From a virus, in IMG/VR virus record IMGVR_UViG_3300017782_000202, positions 1-25,015 of that record: a stretch of DNA of 25,015 nucleotides; one strand, given 5' to 3'. A program made the position numbers and the translations under genes. Shown piece after piece: positions 23,401-25,015 of the stretch. The notes under the pieces are model-generated. The model was given only the letters and a program-made list of their open reading frames with translations. It searched no databases and was not told the DNA's origin. Position 1 is the stretch's first letter. Every line of letters begins with the position of its first letter.

Positions 23401-25015
23401 TAAAATTCAATAACAGTACTTATTCTTCTGTTACCGCCACTTATATCGGTGATAGAGATGATAACTTTGTTAATATTGAACCTTTCCTTAGAACAATTGA
23501 TGATTCTACAAGTCCTATTAAAGGTCACTTTAGAATTACTAAGAAAGGTACTCCAGAAACATTCCAAATATTTACAATCTCTGCTCTTACAGAGGTTACA
23601 GGTTACTTTATTATATCATCCGCTTTTGTAAGTGGTAATGGTACATTTGTTGATAATGAAGATGTTACTATTACATTCGCAAGAACAGGTGATACTGGTT
23701 CAACAGGTAGTCAAGGTGTTCAAGGTACTCAAGGCGTTCAAGGAACTCAAGGTGACCAAGGTCTACAAGGTAATACAGGACAAGGAGATCAAGGTACACA
23801 AGGTGTTCAGGGTACTCAAGGTGATCAAGGTGATGAAGGACCTGGCGGTGGTCAAGGTATTCAAGGTGTTCAGGGTACTCAAGGATTTACCGGAGCTCAA
23901 GGTGAGTTAGGATTCCAAGGAGCTGGTGGAGAGGGTAACCAAGGTACTCAAGGTTTACAAGGGGACCAAGGTACTCAAGGTATTATCGGTTCTGATGGTA
24001 ACGACGGTGCTCAAGGACCTGCTGGTGCTGGTGCACAAGGTACTCAAGGTACACAAGGTGTTCAGGGTGGAGCAGGTGATGAAGGTCAGCCTGGTGGAGA
24101 AGGACAACAAGGTACACAAGGATTACAAGGCGACCAAGGTACACAAGGACCACAAGGTTTTGGTGCTCAAGGTGCTGATGGATTTGGACCTCAGGGTACT
24201 CAAGGTTTACAAGGTACTCAAGGAACAATAGGTGCACCGAGTGATGTTCAAGGACCACAAGGTACTCAAGGTTTACAAGGAGACCAAGGTGTTCAAGGTA
24301 ATGATGGAACTGGTGCTCAAGGTGCTCAGGGTTATCAAGGAACTCAAGGTAACGATGGTCCTGGCGGAACCGGTCCTCAAGGTTTACAGGGAGACCAAGG
24401 TACTCAAGGCGTTCAAGGTAATCAAGGCTTCCAAGGTGGAGCTGGTGGTGACGGTATTCAAGGTGATCTCGGATTACAAGGGGATCAAGGTACTCAAGGA
24501 TTTACTGGAGATGCTGGTGTTGGTGTTCAAGGACCACAAGGTACTCAAGGTGTTCAAGGTGGACCTGGAGAGGCAGGAGCAGATTCAACAGTACAAGGAC
24601 CACAAGGTACTCAGGGTTGGTATGGACCACAAGGTGAAACTGGTGCTGGTGAAGATGGTGTTCAAGGTCCTCAAGGTTTACAAGGATTTACTGGAGATAC
24701 AGGTGGTTCAGGACCACAGGGTACAACCGGTGGAGATGGTGGCTTAGGTCAAGAAGGTCCTCAAGGTCCAGCGGGTCCAGCAGGTGGAGACGGTAGTGTA
24801 GGTGCTCAAGGTGAAACTGGTGCTCAAGGTGATAATGGTGCAGACGGTGGAGCTGGTGCTCCTGGTACTCCTGGAGATCAAGGTGTTCAAGGTGTTCAAG
24901 GTACTCAAGGATTCTTTGGAGATGAAGGACCACAGGGTGCTGCTGGTGGCGGACCACAGGGTACTCAAGGTGAAAAAGGAGATGTAGGTGGAGACGGTAT
25001 TCAGGGTAGTCCTGG
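20490..25015 (+). CDS. Collagen-like tail fibre protein with interspersed globular domains (partial, 3' end outside window)
   Basis: The frame from ATG 20490 stays open to the window edge, giving at least 1508 codons; the frame was checked at several points. Residues 1-60 (GRYG-type opening LLGYGIPQPYPITLDPVPY, then KVYYSDGTQWKEF) are followed by a beta-domain (about 66-165, with TFATAQPDTDYTVVTD). After a short Gly-X-Y stretch comes a small module ending in EIWVYDGSVWINLG. From there on, Gly-X-Y triplets, mostly Gly-X-Gln and poor in proline, alternate with four copies of a roughly 120-residue domain. The last collagen-like stretch runs from about 23690 to beyond the end. Phage collagen-like segments form trimeric rods in fibres, so this is probably a long host-contact fibre. 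AAGGAA 10 bases before the ATG supports the start. No C-terminal binding or chaperone domain is visible because the gene is cut. Confidence 0.85.
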   Translation, partial: MSRFGTITGKNQLLGYGIPQPYPITLDPVPYEGALVYADNDKVYYSDGTQWKEFLTDSGVTQSAILPFAFMRVDGTTPTGTSITAANWDVANGTLDLTFATAQPDTDYTVVTDGEFQDDTRFVSVNNKTVNGFQIALYDGNGAVVTPSTTEAFTVMVFASDPVTQVGAGVQGFSGAQGAQGTQGDYGPGFDIIGSVPDVDSGGDPQATLNTAFGSAVVGNAVIDDADEEIWVYDGSVWINLGTFRGVQGLQGVQGDQGVQGQLGYEGIQGERGFRGYQGVQGNQGTQGIQGDLGFQGTQGLQGTQGNQGFTGIQGDLGIQGTQGDQGVQGTQGFTGIQGDDGLQGYSGTYGGVSFEFDYDASTIASDPGVGGWAINNTDPSLATAMFIDQEAKNNKDVSALLNSIDLVAGPVKGYIQLTRISDIQEFITFEINDVTDNTGWLTLQISHVANSSGVFTNVASDPAFILSFGRVGTQGVQGTQGFIGIQGDQGTQGVQGTQGFTGAQGEVGSQGSQGLQGDQGTQGLQGDQGTQGLQGDQGLQGNTGDFGGISYNYEYDNNTTDADPGTGIIRFSDTSLSSSGLKLWIDDEDEGTNNVMDGLAAELDAIVGDPKGYVRIVDETNIYNQLLLRIDVITDKTGYWEFEVVRISGATSLSNGTGVKVTFSRNGDRGIQGPQGTQGLQGDQGTQGLQGDQGVQGTQGNQGTQGFQGLQGEAIQGVQGDQGTQGIQGTQGDQGVQGTQGFTGGTGAQGAQGTQGLQGLQGEQGEYGGLTFVWNYSSNVVGGTDPGSNNFKFNNSNPQLATLITLDDVPADQFTTEIDALLDYIDSFPGSPKAYLKIQIGAGGDPGPGGHHWLVYEITDWTWDSGAKNYGYFDVVYIDGNASSWTTVTSSHGVETLLTFVPRGPAGIQGPQGTQGFQGFQGLIGQGTQGTQGIQGTQGDQGESGSFGGITFDYTFKTDTVNNSPGIGGLKFNNSTYSSVTATYIGDRDDNFVNIEPFLRTIDDSTSPIKGHFRITKKGTPETFQIFTISALTEVTGYFIISSAFVSGNGTFVDNEDVTITFARTGDTGSTGSQGVQGTQGVQGTQGDQGLQGNTGQGDQGTQGVQGTQGDQGDEGPGGGQGIQGVQGTQGFTGAQGELGFQGAGGEGNQGTQGLQGDQGTQGIIGSDGNDGAQGPAGAGAQGTQGTQGVQGGAGDEGQPGGEGQQGTQGLQGDQGTQGPQGFGAQGADGFGPQGTQGLQGTQGTIGAPSDVQGPQGTQGLQGDQGVQGNDGTGAQGAQGYQGTQGNDGPGGTGPQGLQGDQGTQGVQGNQGFQGGAGGDGIQGDLGLQGDQGTQGFTGDAGVGVQGPQGTQGVQGGPGEAGADSTVQGPQGTQGWYGPQGETGAGEDGVQGPQGLQGFTGDTGGSGPQGTTGGDGGLGQEGPQGPAGPAGGDGSVGAQGETGAQGDNGADGGAGAPGTPGDQGVQGVQGTQGFFGDEGPQGAAGGGPQGTQGEKGDVGGDGIQGSP
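21055..21230 (+). other. GSVxD...VYDGSVW module between collagen-like stretches
   Basis: Residues about 189-247 read FDIIGSVPDVDSGGDPQ, then GNAVIDDADEEIWVYDGSVWINLG. This is a small beta-module often found in phage fibre proteins, typically ending in a W/Y-V-Y-x-G-x-x-W turn. A related segment (YRGSVNSFADL ... DIYYWNGTAWTLEG) lies near the C-terminus of the giant protein at about 19381-19532. Confidence 0.55.
21226..21539 (+). repeat. Collagen-like Gly-X-Gln stretch 1
   Basis: About 35 Gly-X-Y triplets, with Gln by far the commonest third residue (GVQ, GTQ, GIQ, GLQ, GNQ) and some acidic triplets (GDL, GDD). At DNA level it is a degenerate 9-base repeat based on CAAGGTxxx. Confidence 0.85.
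21540..21905 (+). other. Interspersed globular domain, copy 1
   Basis: Shares a scaffold with the three later copies: GG[VIL][ST][FY]..[DE]Y near the start, then DPG.GG, a short N/D-S segment, a helix with D.L..SID, GPVKGYI.L, a strand pair around TG[WY], and SFGR.G at the exit into collagen. Probably a beta-sandwich with one helix. I recall similar domains in collagen-like proteins of other marine phages. Confidence 0.7.
21900..22128 (+). repeat. Collagen-like Gly-X-Gln stretch 2
   Basis: About 25 triplets, nearly all GVQ, GTQ, GDQ, GLQ or GIQ. The unit GDQGTQGLQ is repeated in tandem near 22036-22100. Confidence 0.85.
22129..22490 (+). other. Interspersed globular domain, copy 2
   Basis: Opens with FGGISYNYEYD, followed by DPGTGIIRF, a helix (MDGLAAELDAIV), GDPKGYVRI, KTGYWEFEVVRISG and FSRNGD. 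Same order of elements as copy 1 with extensive divergence. Confidence 0.7.
22488..22790 (+). repeat. Collagen-like Gly-X-Gln stretch 3
   Basis: About 34 triplets of the same Gln-rich type, with a few others such as GEA, GGT and GEQ. It repeats the tandem unit GDQGTQGLQ seen in stretch 2. Confidence 0.85.
22791..23205 (+). other. Interspersed globular domain, copy 3 (longest)
   Basis: Opens with YGGLTFVWNY, then DPGSNNFKFNNS, FTTEIDALLDYID, GSPKAYLKI, an added Gly/Pro/His-rich loop (AGGDPGPGGHHW) and a strand pair around YFDVVYIDG, ending FVPRGPAG. The added loop makes it about 20 residues longer than the other copies. Confidence 0.68.
23203..23330 (+). repeat. Collagen-like stretch 4 (short)
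   Basis: About 14 triplets (GPA GIQ GPQ GTQ GFQ GFQ ...) with one break at GLIGQGTQ, where a Gly-Gln pair replaces a full triplet. Confidence 0.8.
23331..23692 (+). other. Interspersed globular domain, copy 4
   Basis: Opens with FGGITFDYTF, then SPGIGGLKFNNST, NIEPFLRTIDDS, SPIKGHFRI, EVTGYFIISSAFVSG and ITFARTGD. This copy is closest to the version I recall from other marine phage collagen-like proteins. Confidence 0.72.
23690..25015 (+). repeat. Long collagen-like stretch 5, open at the window edge
   Basis: More than 140 Gly-X-Y triplets. The first part is Gln-rich like the earlier stretches; toward the right edge, non-Gln triplets with Pro, Asp, Glu and Ala (GPA, GED, GDE, GET, GGD) become commoner. 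Several two-residue breaks occur (GNTGQGDQ, GAGGEGNQ, GPAGAGAQ, GPQGFGAQ), plus one longer break at GAPSDVQG. Such breaks normally cause kinks or flexible points in a collagen rod. Confidence 0.85.

Noticed and set aside
22492-24747. Several + strand open frames rich in Lys, Val and Leu in the collagen-like region
   Set aside because: They are the off-frame reading of the CAAGGTxxx repeat (AAGGT read as Lys-Val). The Gly-X-Gln frame is open throughout and continues the N-terminal domains.
24688-24968. Minus-strand open frames rich in His, Leu and Glu, or Ser, Thr and Leu, near the right edge
   Set aside because: They are reverse readings of the same tandem repeats, without RBS or recognisable domain.
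21226-25015. Regular repeats that could suggest a CRISPR array or other non-coding repeat
   Set aside because: There is no fixed repeat and unique spacer pattern. The period is 9 bases, in frame, and fully explained by Gly-X-Y coding.

Overview
This window looks like the late structural region of a T4-like, tailed, contractile phage, probably from the marine branch related to cyanophage and pelagiphage myoviruses. Four things support that. Every gene is on the + strand and tightly packed, with gaps under 60 bases. A gp8-type baseplate wedge protein is followed by a DUF4815-type virion protein. Exact TATAAATA octamers, the T4 late-promoter box, lie upstream of two of the transcription blocks. 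Several very long proteins are built from modules I recognise from marine phage tail proteins. The DNA is AT-rich. The host cannot be read from the window; an AT-rich marine bacterium is only a guess.

Layout: 1-102 is the 3' end of an unidentified upstream gene. A late promoter (112-119) precedes gp8 (147-2126), which carries an extra beta-module. Next come a 1803-residue DUF4815 protein (2142-7553), a 64-residue coiled-coil protein (7564-7758) and a fibre ending in a self-cleaving S74 chaperone domain (7759-9000). A second late promoter (9015-9022) precedes one giant gene of 10.9 kb (9054-19991, 3645 residues), which takes about 44% of the window. It is followed by a 141-residue structural protein (20016-20441). 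A variant late box (20453-20460) then precedes a collagen-like gene that starts at 20490 and runs off the right edge with at least 1508 codons. No gene-free stretch exceeds 300 bases. I see no tRNA, CRISPR array, insertion sequence or clear hairpin terminator.

How the genes work together (inference): gp8 belongs to the baseplate wedge. The DUF4815 protein, the S74 fibre, the giant protein and the collagen-like protein most likely form or decorate the baseplate periphery and the fibres that meet the host surface. The 64-residue coiled coil and the S74 domain both point to trimer assembly.

The most unusual content is the architecture of the giant protein. It holds 51 uninterrupted pentapeptides, a beta-helix-like region, eleven Cys-x-Arg-Asp helical repeats plus one degenerate copy, and eight copies of a Cys/His-bearing beta-module. 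Two of those beta-modules appear to be split by a complete second copy nested inside them, at two different points. The collagen-like gene is also unusual: its repeats are mostly Gly-X-Gln and are interrupted by four copies of one globular domain.
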